From Maritimibacter alkaliphilus HTCC2654 (lineage in GTDB: Bacteria > Pseudomonadota > Alphaproteobacteria > Rhodobacterales > Rhodobacteraceae), in the NCBI RefSeq assembly GCF_000152805.1, contig NZ_CH902578.1, positions 2,503,074 through 2,567,073 on the forward strand: a stretch of 64,000 bases of DNA. Reading direction: 5' to 3'. Shown here piece after piece: positions 8,738-16,320 of this stretch. Under the pieces are notes generated by a model, which had not been told where the DNA came from, did not search any database, and saw only the letters and a program-made list of their open reading frames with translations. The position numbers and the translations under genes were made by a program. Within the stretch, counting starts at the first letter, position 1, and each line of letters opens with the position of its first letter.

Positions 8738-9625
8738 CTAAAGGTTCAGAAGACGCTTCGCGTTTTCCTTGAGGATGAGCGGACGTACCTCATCCTTGAA
8801 TGGAGCTTTCTCGAAATCGGCCAGCCAACGGTCCGGCGTGATCGCGGGCCAGTCGGAACCGAAGAGCATCTTTTTCTTCAGCATCGAATTCGCGTATTTC
8901 ACCAGAATTTCCGGGAAATACTTCGGGGACCAGCCGGACAGGTCGATGTAGACGTTCGGCTTGTGCTGGGCGACGGCCAGCGCCTCTTCCTGCCAGGGGA
9001 AAGACGGGTGGGCCATGATAATCTTGAGGTCGGGGAAATCCACCGCCACGTCGTCGATGGACATCGGGTGCGAGTATTTCAGCCGCATCCCCATGCCGCC
9101 GCGCATCCCCGAACCGACCCCCGTCTGCCCGGTGTGAAACAGGGTGATGACGCCTTCTTCTTCCAGCACTTCGTAGAAAGGATAGGCCATGCGATCATTG
9201 GGCCAGAAGCCCTGCATGGTCGGGTGAAACTTGAACCCGCGCACGCCGAAATCACGGATAAGCCTACGCGCCTCCCGCGCGGCCATCTTGCCCTTCCACG
9301 GGTCGATCGACGCGAAGGGGATCAGGATGTCGTCGTTCTCGGCGCAGATCTCGGCCACTTCTTCGTTCGAGTAGCGGTGGAAGCCGGTCTCGCGCTCGGT
9401 GTCGACCGGAAAGATGACGGCGCCGATCTTGCGCTCGCGGAAGTATGCGGCGGTCTGGCCGGGCGACGGAAGCATCCCGTCGGCCCCTGCGGGGTTGCCG
9501 AAATACTTGGCCATCCCGGCCTGAAACTCCATGTAACCGTCGTCACGGGTTTCGCCGTGTTTGCACGGCTCCTCCGCGTGGGTGTGGATGTCGATGGCGA
9601 CGAGTTCGTCGACGTTCAGTGGCAT
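8738..9625 (-). CDS. Amidohydrolase-family (ACMSD-like) enzyme
   Basis: A 295-residue amidohydrolase_2 (TIM-barrel) protein. Metal-site residues are visible: HxH at 14-16 (DIHTHAE), His164 (LFHTGQT), His206 (MAHPSF) and Asp258 (GSDWP). This is the layout of ACMSD, gamma-resorcylate decarboxylase and related hydratases or decarboxylases acting on aromatic or ring-cleavage acids. Its start lies inside the end of the MarR gene (10-base overlap), so it belongs to the hydroxycinnamate operon. Candidate roles include decarboxylating or hydrating a phenolic acid intermediate; the sequence does not decide between these. It is not part of the textbook ferulate pathway, which makes its constant company with that gene set interesting. 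Confidence 0.85.
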   Translation of the reverse strand: MPLNVDELVAIDIHTHAEEPCKHGETRDDGYMEFQAGMAKYFGNPAGADGMLPSPGQTAAYFRERKIGAVIFPVDTERETGFHRYSNEEVAEICAENDDILIPFASIDPWKGKMAAREARRLIRDFGVRGFKFHPTMQGFWPNDRMAYPFYEVLEEEGVITLFHTGQTGVGSGMRGGMGMRLKYSHPMSIDDVAVDFPDLKIIMAHPSFPWQEEALAVAQHKPNVYIDLSGWSPKYFPEILVKYANSMLKKKMLFGSDWPAITPDRWLADFEKAPFKDEVRPLILKENAKRLLNL

Positions 9626-10089
9626 GCGTTCAGTCCTGTGAATTTCTTGAGCAGCGAGGTCAGTTGATCCGCCTCTTCCTGGCTCAGGTTGTCTTTTTCG
9701 GTGAAGTTGAACGAAAGGAAGTTCTCGCGGTGCGCTTCGACAAAGCCGCTCCCCTCCTCGGTCAGATAAAGCCGCACCGCCCGCCGGTCCGACTTCGGCG
9801 TCTTGCGCGTGACGAGCCCGCGCTGGACCAGCCGCGCCGTGAGTTTGGTCATATGGGCCGGCTTGATCCGAAGCGTGTTCGCGATACTGCCCTGCCGCAG
9901 TCCGGGGTTCAGACCGATCACCCAGAGCACCGTGAACTCGCCCGGCTTCAGCCCATGGTCGCCCAGATTCTCGAAGAAGTTGTCGAACGCCTTGATCTGG
10001 GCCAGACGGATAAGGAAACCGAGCGAATCCGTGATGGCGCCCATCCGGATCGGTGCGTCTTCGGCTTCCTGTTCCATCGCGTCCCGCAT
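9616..10089 (-). CDS. MarR-family regulator (CouR-like)
   Basis: A 157-residue MarR-type winged-helix protein. Residues about 50-115 carry the DNA-binding region (GSIANTLRIKPAHMTKLTARL, then the wing SDRRAVRLYLTEEG cut short here). The ATG at 10089 overlaps the crotonase stop by 1 base and its own stop lies inside the amidohydrolase gene, so it is co-transcribed with its presumed targets. MarR regulators in hydroxycinnamate clusters, such as CouR of Rhodopseudomonas palustris, repress until the CoA thioester binds. A 24-bp palindrome in the divergent promoter region at 10923-10946 is the likely operator, which would make the circuit autoregulatory. Confidence 0.9.
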   Translation of the reverse strand: MRDAMEQEAEDAPIRMGAITDSLGFLIRLAQIKAFDNFFENLGDHGLKPGEFTVLWVIGLNPGLRQGSIANTLRIKPAHMTKLTARLVQRGLVTRKTPKSDRRAVRLYLTEEGSGFVEAHRENFLSFNFTEKDNLSQEEADQLTSLLKKFTGLNACH

Positions 10090-10871
10090 CAGTCGTCCTT
10101 GGTCACCGCGACCTTGCCCGCTTTCTTGTTCAAGAATGCGTTCAGCCGCTCTTCCGCTTCCGGGCTCGTCGCCGTGAACGAGGCGATGAAGCTTTCCACG
10201 AACAGGCCATCGTCCGAGGCCATATCCTGAATGCGGGGCAAGGCATTGATGATCGCGTAGTTCGAGATTTCGGCATTGGTGGCCGCGTGCGAGGCCAGCG
10301 CGATCGCCTTTTCCAAAGCCTCGCCTTCGGGCACGACATACTGAACGATATTCCAGCGTTCAGCGGTGTCGGCATCGACCGCGCGACCCGTCAGCATCAT
10401 GTCGGTCATCCGCGCCAGTCCCATAAGGCGCGCGGACCGGACCGACGCCCCGCCGCCGACGAAAATGCCGCGCTGGCCCTCGGGCAGCGCGAAAAAAGCC
10501 GACTTGTCGGCAACCCGCACGTGAACGGACGAGGCCAGTTCCAGACCACCGCCCACGACGGCGCCGTGAAGTGCGGCGAACCACGGCAGTTTGCCCTTTT
10601 GAATCCAGCCGAACACCTCGTGCCAGCGGCGCGATCCATGAACGCCCTCAAAAGGGGTCTTTTTCACATGCTCGGCCAGATCGAGGCCCGCGCAGAAATG
10701 GGTGCCATGCCCGTGAATCACCGCCGCTTTGGCCTCGGCTTCCGCCTTGCGCACGATCAGCGCGAGCTCTTCGACGAAGGCATCGGAAATCGCGTTACGC
10801 TTTTCGGGCCGGTTCAGGCCGACGAGCGCCACGTTCCCCCGCAGCTCGTAGGTGAGGTATTTCAGGTCCAA
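10089..10871 (-). CDS. Crotonase-family hydratase, probable hydroxycinnamoyl-CoA hydratase/lyase
   Basis: A 260-residue enoyl-CoA hydratase/isomerase protein. The oxyanion-hole segments HFCAGLDL (about 58-65) and VVGGGLELA (105-113) are intact, and both classic catalytic glutamates are present at 111 and 131. The start is TTG at 10871, chosen because GGGAGGA lies 5 bases upstream; the longer GTG reading has no ribosome site. Beside a feruloyl-CoA synthetase its expected reaction is hydration of feruloyl- or p-coumaroyl-CoA and retro-aldol release of the aldehyde plus acetyl-CoA. However, the glutamate pair is that of ordinary enoyl-CoA hydratases rather than of the Pseudomonas HCHL group, so simple hydration within a beta-oxidative route is also possible. 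Confidence 0.88.
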   Translation of the reverse strand: MDLKYLTYELRGNVALVGLNRPEKRNAISDAFVEELALIVRKAEAEAKAAVIHGHGTHFCAGLDLAEHVKKTPFEGVHGSRRWHEVFGWIQKGKLPWFAALHGAVVGGGLELASSVHVRVADKSAFFALPEGQRGIFVGGGASVRSARLMGLARMTDMMLTGRAVDADTAERWNIVQYVVPEGEALEKAIALASHAATNAEISNYAIINALPRIQDMASDDGLFVESFIASFTATSPEAEERLNAFLNKKAGKVAVTKDD

Positions 10872-10911
10872 CGATGTCCTCCCAACCGACTTTTCGAGTC
10901 GCGTTGAAACC

Positions 10912-10940
10912 ACTATCCACGGATTTAGTTTCCGCGTAAA
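10912..10940 (-). promoter_or_regulatory. Candidate promoter of crotonase-MarR-TRAP operon
   Basis: On the minus strand TTTACG (10935-10940) and GATAGT (10912-10917) are separated by 17 bases, placing transcription start about 35 bases before the TTG start of the crotonase gene. The -35 region lies inside the palindromic operator, fitting repression by MarR. Confidence 0.35.
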
Positions 10941-10946
10941 CTAAAT
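10923..10946. promoter_or_regulatory. Palindromic operator, probable MarR site
   Basis: A perfect inverted repeat with 9-base arms (ATTTAGTTT at 10923-10931, AAACTAAAT at 10938-10946) and a 6-base GC-rich spacer lies between the divergent crotonase and feruloyl-CoA synthetase genes. It is strikingly AT-rich against its surroundings. Size and symmetry suit a MarR dimer. Confidence 0.65.
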
Positions 10947-10983
10947 TTTGTAACGCGTCGGGAGGGACGCAAGGGAGGAATGA

Positions 10984-12810
10984 ATGACGAAGGCAAAGCT
11001 GCGCCCTGTCAAACTCTGGCAACCGGACATCGCGTGGGAAGAATCGGACGATGGCACGATCTTGGTGCGTCAGACCGCGCCGTTGGGCGACTACCCCGAC
11101 AAGATCACGGACCGACTGGATCACTGGGCGGATGTCGCGCCGGACCGTCTTTGGATGGTGGAACGGGGCGTCGGCGAGGCGGAGTGGACCGGGCTGACCT
11201 ATGCCGAAGCGCGCGCTCAGGTCCGTTCGATCGGGCAGGCGCTTCTCGATCTGGGCCTTTCGACGGACAGGCCGCTTGTCATTCTGTCGGGTAATTCGGT
11301 CGCCCACGCGCTGATGGCGCTTGGCGCGCAGTATGTCGGCGTGCCCTCTGCGGCCATCGCCCCCGCCTATTCGCTGGTGTCGACGGACCACGGCAAACTC
11401 AAAGGCGTCCGGGATCAGATCACGCCCGGCGCGGTCTTCGTCGATGATTTCGCGCCGTTCGAGCCGGCGATTGCGAATGTCTTTCCAGAACTGACGATCA
11501 TCGCGAAGACAGGCAACGAATGGTCGTGGAGCAGCCTGGTGAACACGCCGGTGACCGACGCCGTCGATGTGGCGAATGCGGCGATCACGCCCGATACCGT
11601 CGCGAAGTTCCTGTTCACCTCCGGCACCACCGGCAGCCCGAAAGCGGTCATCCAGACCCAGCGTATGCTTTGCGCGAACATCGAACAGGTGACGGATTGC
11701 TATGCCTACCTGCGGGACGAGCCGCCCATCGTCCTCGACTGGGCGCCGTGGAACCACGTCGCGGCGGGCAACCTGATGTTCAACATCGTGCTGCACAATG
11801 GCGGCACGTTCCATATCGACGCGGGGCGGCCCACCAAGGACATGATCGGAGAGACGATCCGAAATCTTCGCGATGTCTCGACGAACTGGTATTTCAACGT
11901 GCCCGCCGGGTTCGAGATGATCCTGCACGAGATGGAGCGCGACCCGACATTCGCCGATGCCTTCTTCCGCGACATGAAACTGATGTATTACGCCGGGGCG
12001 GCGATGGCCCAGCATACGTGGGACGACCTGAAAGCGATGGCCGTTCGCACGACCGGCGAGGAAATCCTGCTCGCCACCGGGCTTGGCGCCACGGAAACGG
12101 CGCCGTTCGTCCTGTTCCAGACCGAGCCTCAGGCAAGTCCGGGCAATATCGGCGTTCCCGCAAAGGACATCACCATCAAGCTGGTTCCCAACGAGGGCAA
12201 GCTTGAGGTCCGCGTCAAAGGCCCAAACGTGACGCCCGGCTACTGGCAGAACGAGAAACTGACCGCCGAGGCCTTCGACGACGAAGGCTTCTACATGCTG
12301 GGCGACGCGCTGAGGTTCGCCGCACCGGGCGATCCGTCCAAAGGGTTCTTCTTCGACGGGCGCGTGGCCGAAAACTTCAAACTCCAGACCGGAACATGGG
12401 TGTCGGTCGGTGCCGTGCGCGCGAAACTGACCGATGCGCTGGGCGGCCTTGCCCGCGATGTCGTGTTGACCGGCGACGGCGAGGAAAAGCTGGGTGCCCT
12501 TCTCGTGCCGTTCCGTCCCGCCATCGCGGCGCTCGTGCCGGGTGGGGCCGAGATGAGCGATGCCGATCTGTTCACCCATCAGGCGCTGCGCGACGCAGTC
12601 GCCGAACGGCTCGCCGCCTACAACGCGAAGGCGACAGGTTCGTCGATGCGGGTGCCCATCGCCATGGTGCTGGTGGACCCTCTCGACCTCGACAAGGGCG
12701 AAGTGACCGACAAGGGCTCGGTCAATCAACGCGCCGTCCTGCGCGAGCGCGCCGATCTGGTCGCCCGGCTTTACGAGGAGGGGCCCGAGGTCATCCGTTC
12801 AGGGCGCTGA
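10984..12810 (+). CDS. Feruloyl-CoA synthetase
   Basis: A 608-residue AMP-forming acyl-CoA synthetase of the feruloyl-CoA synthase type. The adenylate-binding P-loop FTSGTTGSPK is at residues 211-220, and a GLGATETAP segment in the middle of the chain provides the second ATP/substrate motif. The enzyme activates ferulate or a related hydroxycinnamate with ATP and CoA. The ATG at 10984 follows AGGGAGGAATGA; an overlapping ATG four bases earlier is in another frame. It is transcribed divergently from the crotonase/MarR/TRAP operon, from the far side of the shared palindrome, which suggests joint control. Length and N-terminal part fit the feruloyl-specific group better than generic fatty acyl-CoA ligases. 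Confidence 0.9.
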   Translation: MTKAKLRPVKLWQPDIAWEESDDGTILVRQTAPLGDYPDKITDRLDHWADVAPDRLWMVERGVGEAEWTGLTYAEARAQVRSIGQALLDLGLSTDRPLVILSGNSVAHALMALGAQYVGVPSAAIAPAYSLVSTDHGKLKGVRDQITPGAVFVDDFAPFEPAIANVFPELTIIAKTGNEWSWSSLVNTPVTDAVDVANAAITPDTVAKFLFTSGTTGSPKAVIQTQRMLCANIEQVTDCYAYLRDEPPIVLDWAPWNHVAAGNLMFNIVLHNGGTFHIDAGRPTKDMIGETIRNLRDVSTNWYFNVPAGFEMILHEMERDPTFADAFFRDMKLMYYAGAAMAQHTWDDLKAMAVRTTGEEILLATGLGATETAPFVLFQTEPQASPGNIGVPAKDITIKLVPNEGKLEVRVKGPNVTPGYWQNEKLTAEAFDDEGFYMLGDALRFAAPGDPSKGFFFDGRVAENFKLQTGTWVSVGAVRAKLTDALGGLARDVVLTGDGEEKLGALLVPFRPAIAALVPGGAEMSDADLFTHQALRDAVAERLAAYNAKATGSSMRVPIAMVLVDPLDLDKGEVTDKGSVNQRAVLRERADLVARLYEEGPEVIRSGR

Positions 12811-12840
12811 CGTCGATTGTCTTTGCCTTGCCGCGCCAAT

Positions 12841-12863
12841 TGTATACATTTCAGTGTATACAT
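12841..12863. promoter_or_regulatory. Tandem TGTATACAT operators before gntR
   Basis: TGTATACAT occurs twice, at 12841-12849 and 12855-12863, 14 bases apart, ending 11 bases before the GntR start. Each copy contains the palindrome GTATAC. The same palindrome recurs before the O-demethylase gene (13683-13692), so these are probably binding sites of the FCD-type regulator and imply autoregulation. Confidence 0.7.
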
Positions 12864-12874
12864 GGGAGCGGTAG

Positions 12875-13600
12875 ATGACTGAAACGCGCGGCAGCACACA
12901 TGCGAAACGGGCAGCCTACGATCTGCGTCAGCGGATCGTGAAGGGCGAGTTGCCGGGCGGAACGCGGCTTTACGAGGTCGCCCTCGCGGAAGAACTGGAA
13001 ATATCCCGCACGCCCGTGCGCGAAGCGATGAGCCGTCTTGCCGAAGAGGGCCTGTTGGAGCGCGCCCGGGGCGGGGGATTCGTCGTGCGGTCCTTCACCT
13101 ATGCCGATGTCCTCGACGCCATCGAACTGCGCGGCGTGCTGGAAGGCACTGCGCTTCGGCTGGCGGCCGAGGCCGGCGTTTCGTCGGAAAAAATTCAGCA
13201 TATCAAGGGTTTGATCGCGCAGATCGACGCGGGTTTCAGTGCTGCCGGCGATCCGCCGGACCTTGAGGCCTATTCGGGTCTGAACGAGCAGTTTCACGAC
13301 GATATCGCGGATCTGTGCCCGTCGGGTATCGTCCGGTCCGAATTGCAGCGGGTCAAATCGCTTCCCTTCGCCTCACCCTCGGCCTTCGTCTTCCGTCGCC
13401 GCGAATCACAGACGATGACTCAGTCCATCGTGATCGCTCAGGCGCACCACCACGCTATGATCGAAGCGATCGAACGGCGGGAAGGCGCACGGGCCGAGGC
13501 GCTTGCGCGGGAACACGCGCTGATCGCCCGAAGAAACCTTGAAGAAAAGGCACTTGCGCCGGGCGAAGGCAATCCGGCGCTCGCTCTGATCGTCGATTAA
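12875..13600 (+). CDS. GntR-family (FCD) regulator
   Basis: A 241-residue GntR/FadR-subfamily regulator. The winged helix is at residues about 10-75 (EVALAEELEISRTPVREAMS recognition region), followed by an all-helical FCD ligand domain whose metal or ligand residues include ARG/GLU-rich helices and the HHHAM segment near residue 190. The ATG follows GGGAG. Repeats of TGTATACAT directly upstream and upstream of the next gene suggest it controls itself and the LigM-type demethylase. FCD regulators of this type (such as VanR) respond to vanillate-like acids, which fits the neighbour, but the effector is inferred only. Confidence 0.9.
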   Translation: MTETRGSTHAKRAAYDLRQRIVKGELPGGTRLYEVALAEELEISRTPVREAMSRLAEEGLLERARGGGFVVRSFTYADVLDAIELRGVLEGTALRLAAEAGVSSEKIQHIKGLIAQIDAGFSAAGDPPDLEAYSGLNEQFHDDIADLCPSGIVRSELQRVKSLPFASPSAFVFRRRESQTMTQSIVIAQAHHHAMIEAIERREGARAEALAREHALIARRNLEEKALAPGEGNPALALIVD

Positions 13601-13613
13601 GACCCGCCCGCGC

Positions 13614-13696
13614 ATACATTCTGGGGCCGATTCAGCGCAGTTCGCCGGATTTTGCTTGCAAAATCGCGTCAATCGTCGTTCCATGTATACATTCTG
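13614..13696. promoter_or_regulatory. GntR operator pair upstream of O-demethylase
   Basis: The decamer ATACATTCTG appears at 13614-13623 and again at 13687-13696, exactly 73 bases (about seven helical turns) apart. The second copy overlaps the perfect palindrome ATGTATACAT at 13683-13692, matching the sites before the gntR gene. The arrangement would allow DNA looping or cooperative binding by the GntR protein. Confidence 0.55.
13648..13665. promoter_or_regulatory. 18-bp palindrome in demethylase promoter
   Basis: GATTTTGCTTGCAAAATC is an inverted repeat with perfect 8-base arms around a TT centre. It lies between the two GntR-type sites, 49 bases before the demethylase start. With only 2 bases between arms it is unlikely to be an RNA hairpin of note, so a second regulator's operator is the simplest reading. 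Confidence 0.5.
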
Positions 13697-13713
13697 ATGG
13701 TAGGGAGGTCATC

Positions 13714-15120
13714 ATGGCGAAGAGCCTTGAGCAAATCATGCAGGAGACGAACATCGTCACGCACCTGCGCAATTCCAAAATCGGCATGTACATCTATCCG
13801 GGCGTCGCCCCGGAGTTCACGAACTGGCGTTCGGAACAGATGGCATGGCGTGACTCGGTCGTTCTTTACGACCAATCGCACCACATGGACGAAGTGACCG
13901 TCGAAGGACCGGACGCGCAGGCGTTCCTCGCCCACGTCGGTATCAACGACTTCGGCAATTTCGACATGGGCCGCGCGAAGCACTTCGTGCCCGTGACCCC
14001 GGCGGGCCACGTGATCGGCGACCACATCATCTTCCGTCTGGACGAAAACAAGTACGTGACCGTGGGCCGCGCCCCGACCTCGAACTGGATCATGTTCCAG
14101 GCCGCGATCGGCAAGTGGAACGTCAAGGTTTCGCACGATCCGCGCTCGGATTCGCGTCCGGACGGCAAGGCGATCTACCGCACGCACTACCGCTTCCAGA
14201 TCCAAGGCCCCGACGCCGACAAGATCTTCGAAGAGGTCAACGGCGGCCCGGTGCCTGAAATCAAATTCTTCCACGTCGACACGATCAACATCGGGTCGCG
14301 CAAGGTTCAGGCCCTGCGTCACGGTATGGCCGGTGCGCCCGGTCTGGAAATCTGGGGCCCCTACGCGGACAAGTCCTACATCCAGTCGACCATCGCCGAG
14401 GCCGCCAAAAAGGTCGGTGTCGAGATGCATTTCGTGGGCTCGCGCGCCTATTCGACCAACACCGTCGAATCCGGCTGGATCCCCTCGCCGCTGCCCGGCA
14501 TCTACACCGGCGACGGCATGATGAAGGACTACCGCGAGTGGCTGACCGAACAGTCGTATGAGGCCGCAGGCTCCATCGGCGGGTCCTATGTCTCCGACAA
14601 CATCGAAGACTACTACGTGAACCCGTTCGAACTGGGTTACGGTTTCTACATCGGCTGGAAGAAGGACGACTTCATCGGCAAGGACGCCCTGACCAAGATG
14701 AAAGGCGCCTCGTCCAACCGCAAGAAGGTCACCTTCGAGTGGAACGCGGAAGACGTGATGAAGGTCATCGCTTCGAACTTCGCGCCGGGCGAGAAGAACT
14801 ACAAGTGGATCGACTTCCCGCAGCCCAACTACGCCTCGTCCACCGCGGACAAGGTGATGCAGGGCGACAAGATGGTCGGCATGTCGATGTTCAACGGCTA
14901 CTCGTTCAACGAACGCTGCCTGCTGTCGCTTGGCGTCGTGGACCAATCGGTCGAAGTCGGCGATGTGCTTGAAATGGTCTGGGGCGAGCCCGACGGCGGG
15001 TCCAAGAAGACCTCGGTCGAGCCGCATGAGCAGACCACGATCCGCGTTCGCGTGTCGCCGACGCCGTATTCGACGGAAGCGCGCACCAACTATGCCGACA
15101 GCTGGCGCACCAAGACCTGA
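13714..15120 (+). CDS. LigM/DesA-type tetrahydrofolate-dependent aryl O-demethylase
   Basis: A 468-residue GcvT-fold protein close in length and pattern to LigM (vanillate/3-O-methylgallate O-demethylase) and DesA (syringate). These enzymes move the aryl methyl group to tetrahydrofolate. The segment RAYSTNTVESGWIPSPL contains Tyr246 and Trp255, close to the catalytic Tyr247 region described for LigM. The ATG follows AGGGAGG at 5 bases. Codons are strongly C-ending and the ribosome site is excellent, so high expression is likely. Upstream TGTATACAT-type sites tie it to the GntR gene. With feruloyl-CoA synthetase nearby, vanillate is the likely substrate; a related methoxy-aromatic or another methyl donor cannot be excluded. 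Confidence 0.85.
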   Translation: MAKSLEQIMQETNIVTHLRNSKIGMYIYPGVAPEFTNWRSEQMAWRDSVVLYDQSHHMDEVTVEGPDAQAFLAHVGINDFGNFDMGRAKHFVPVTPAGHVIGDHIIFRLDENKYVTVGRAPTSNWIMFQAAIGKWNVKVSHDPRSDSRPDGKAIYRTHYRFQIQGPDADKIFEEVNGGPVPEIKFFHVDTINIGSRKVQALRHGMAGAPGLEIWGPYADKSYIQSTIAEAAKKVGVEMHFVGSRAYSTNTVESGWIPSPLPGIYTGDGMMKDYREWLTEQSYEAAGSIGGSYVSDNIEDYYVNPFELGYGFYIGWKKDDFIGKDALTKMKGASSNRKKVTFEWNAEDVMKVIASNFAPGEKNYKWIDFPQPNYASSTADKVMQGDKMVGMSMFNGYSFNERCLLSLGVVDQSVEVGDVLEMVWGEPDGGSKKTSVEPHEQTTIRVRVSPTPYSTEARTNYADSWRTKT

Positions 15121-15139
15121 TCGGTCTGGCCAAGCTTTC

Positions 15140-15168
15140 CTGCGGCGGGATGGGTCATCCCGCCGCAG
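15140..15168 (+). terminator. Stem-loop after O-demethylase gene
   Basis: A perfect 12-bp stem (CTGCGGCGGGAT at 15140-15151, complement at 15157-15168) with a 5-base loop lies 20 bases after the demethylase stop. No T-run follows, so it may act as a 3'-end stabiliser or weak terminator separating this gene from the TRAP operon. Confidence 0.6.
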
Positions 15169-15290
15169 ACAACCCCGAGATGCCTTGTTCAAGCGGTAAT
15201 CATCGGGGAAGAATAGACAAACCTTATGGGACAACGCTGAATGTGACTTGACCGGCCCCACGGCTCCCATACCGTGCGGCCACCTCTATA

Positions 15291-15304
15291 GCCCGAATTC
15301 GGGC
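15291..15304. promoter_or_regulatory. 14-bp palindrome before TRAP dctP
   Basis: GCCCGAATTCGGGC is a perfect self-complementary 14-mer 26 bases upstream of the second TRAP operon start. It has no spacer and is a possible operator near the start of transcription. No matching copy was noticed elsewhere in the window. Confidence 0.35.
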
Positions 15305-15330
15305 GCGACATCTGACTGGGAGGACTACAG

Positions 15331-16317
15331 ATGATCCAAGGAAACATTTTCCGCACTGCCGCCGCAGCCGCGGCCGTCACGGTGGCAGGCATGGCTCCAG
15401 CCCTTGCCGAAACCGTAAAGTTTGCGCACTGGGTTCCGCCCGCGCACACCCTCACCGCTTCCACCATCGAACCGCTTCAGGCCGCCGTCGAAGGCTCCGG
15501 TCTTGAGATCGAAGTCTACCCCGGTGGTGAGCTTGGCGCCGGTCCGCTCGAGCAATACGTCCGCGTCGTTCAGGGCGTGGCCGACATCGTGTGGGGGCTT
15601 CAGGGCTATACCTCGTCTCAATTCCCGCTGACCATGGTGTCGGAACTGCCGGGCGCCCTGCCCGAGGGCATGACCGGCTACGACATGCTGTGGAACGCCT
15701 ATGAGGCCGGGCAGCTCGACGGCGAGTTTCCGGGCACCGTTCCGCTCGCCCTGTGGCTGTCGGAACCGAACATCTTCATCATGAAAGACGTCGACGTTCG
15801 CACGCCCGCCGACCTTCAGGGTCTCAAGATCCGCGTGTCGGGTTCCGCTGCGGCGGCCGCCGTCGAAGCCCTTGGCGCGACGCCCGTCCAGATGCCCGCT
15901 GGCGAAATCTACAACTCGCTCCAGACCGGCCTGATCGACGGTGTCATCACCGGCGCCTCCGCCGTCGGCGACTTCAAGCTCGACGAAGTGGCGAACAGCT
16001 ACACGCTCAATGCGCCGCTCGGCCACATCTCGTTCTACGTCGTCATGAACAAGGCGAAGTACGAAGGGCTGCCCGCCGAGATGAAGGAAGCCATGGACTC
16101 GATCATCGGCCGCAAGCTGTCGCAGTCGGCGGAAGAGGGCTGGAACGCCCGCGCCGCGAGCGTGATCGAAAGCCTCGAAGCCGCGGGTGACAACACCGTC
16201 TATACGCTGTCGGACGACGAGCGTGCCGCCTTCGAAGAGCTGACCTACCCGATCCGCGAGAAAGTCGTCGGTGAAGTGGGCGGCGAGGACGTGCTCAAGA
16301 CCATGCAGGGCATGTAA
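15331..16317 (+). CDS. TRAP substrate-binding protein (DctP), second system
   Basis: A 328-residue DctP-family periplasmic protein with a signal peptide ending ALA at about residue 26. The segment LKIRVSGS followed by EALGATPVQMPAGEIYNSLQTG carries the conserved Arg and the family core. The ATG follows GGGAGGA. It begins an operon with dctQ, dctM, an alpha/beta hydrolase and a YCII protein, downstream of the LigM-type demethylase. Its sequence is clearly different from the first DctP in this window, so the two systems probably import different acids. A methoxylated aromatic acid or ester is a plausible cargo from context only. Confidence 0.93.
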   Translation: MIQGNIFRTAAAAAAVTVAGMAPALAETVKFAHWVPPAHTLTASTIEPLQAAVEGSGLEIEVYPGGELGAGPLEQYVRVVQGVADIVWGLQGYTSSQFPLTMVSELPGALPEGMTGYDMLWNAYEAGQLDGEFPGTVPLALWLSEPNIFIMKDVDVRTPADLQGLKIRVSGSAAAAAVEALGATPVQMPAGEIYNSLQTGLIDGVITGASAVGDFKLDEVANSYTLNAPLGHISFYVVMNKAKYEGLPAEMKEAMDSIIGRKLSQSAEEGWNARAASVIESLEAAGDNTVYTLSDDERAAFEELTYPIREKVVGEVGGEDVLKTMQGM

Positions 16318-16320
16318 GCC

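Noticed and set aside
10795-12729. 644-codon open frame antisense to feruloyl-CoA synthetase
   Set aside because: It mirrors a clearly real gene with catalytic motifs, has no family resemblance, and comes from codon bias in GC-rich DNA.
13669-15270. 533-codon open frame antisense to the O-demethylase
   Set aside because: Product is compositionally odd and lacks any family match; strong codon bias of the real gene explains it.
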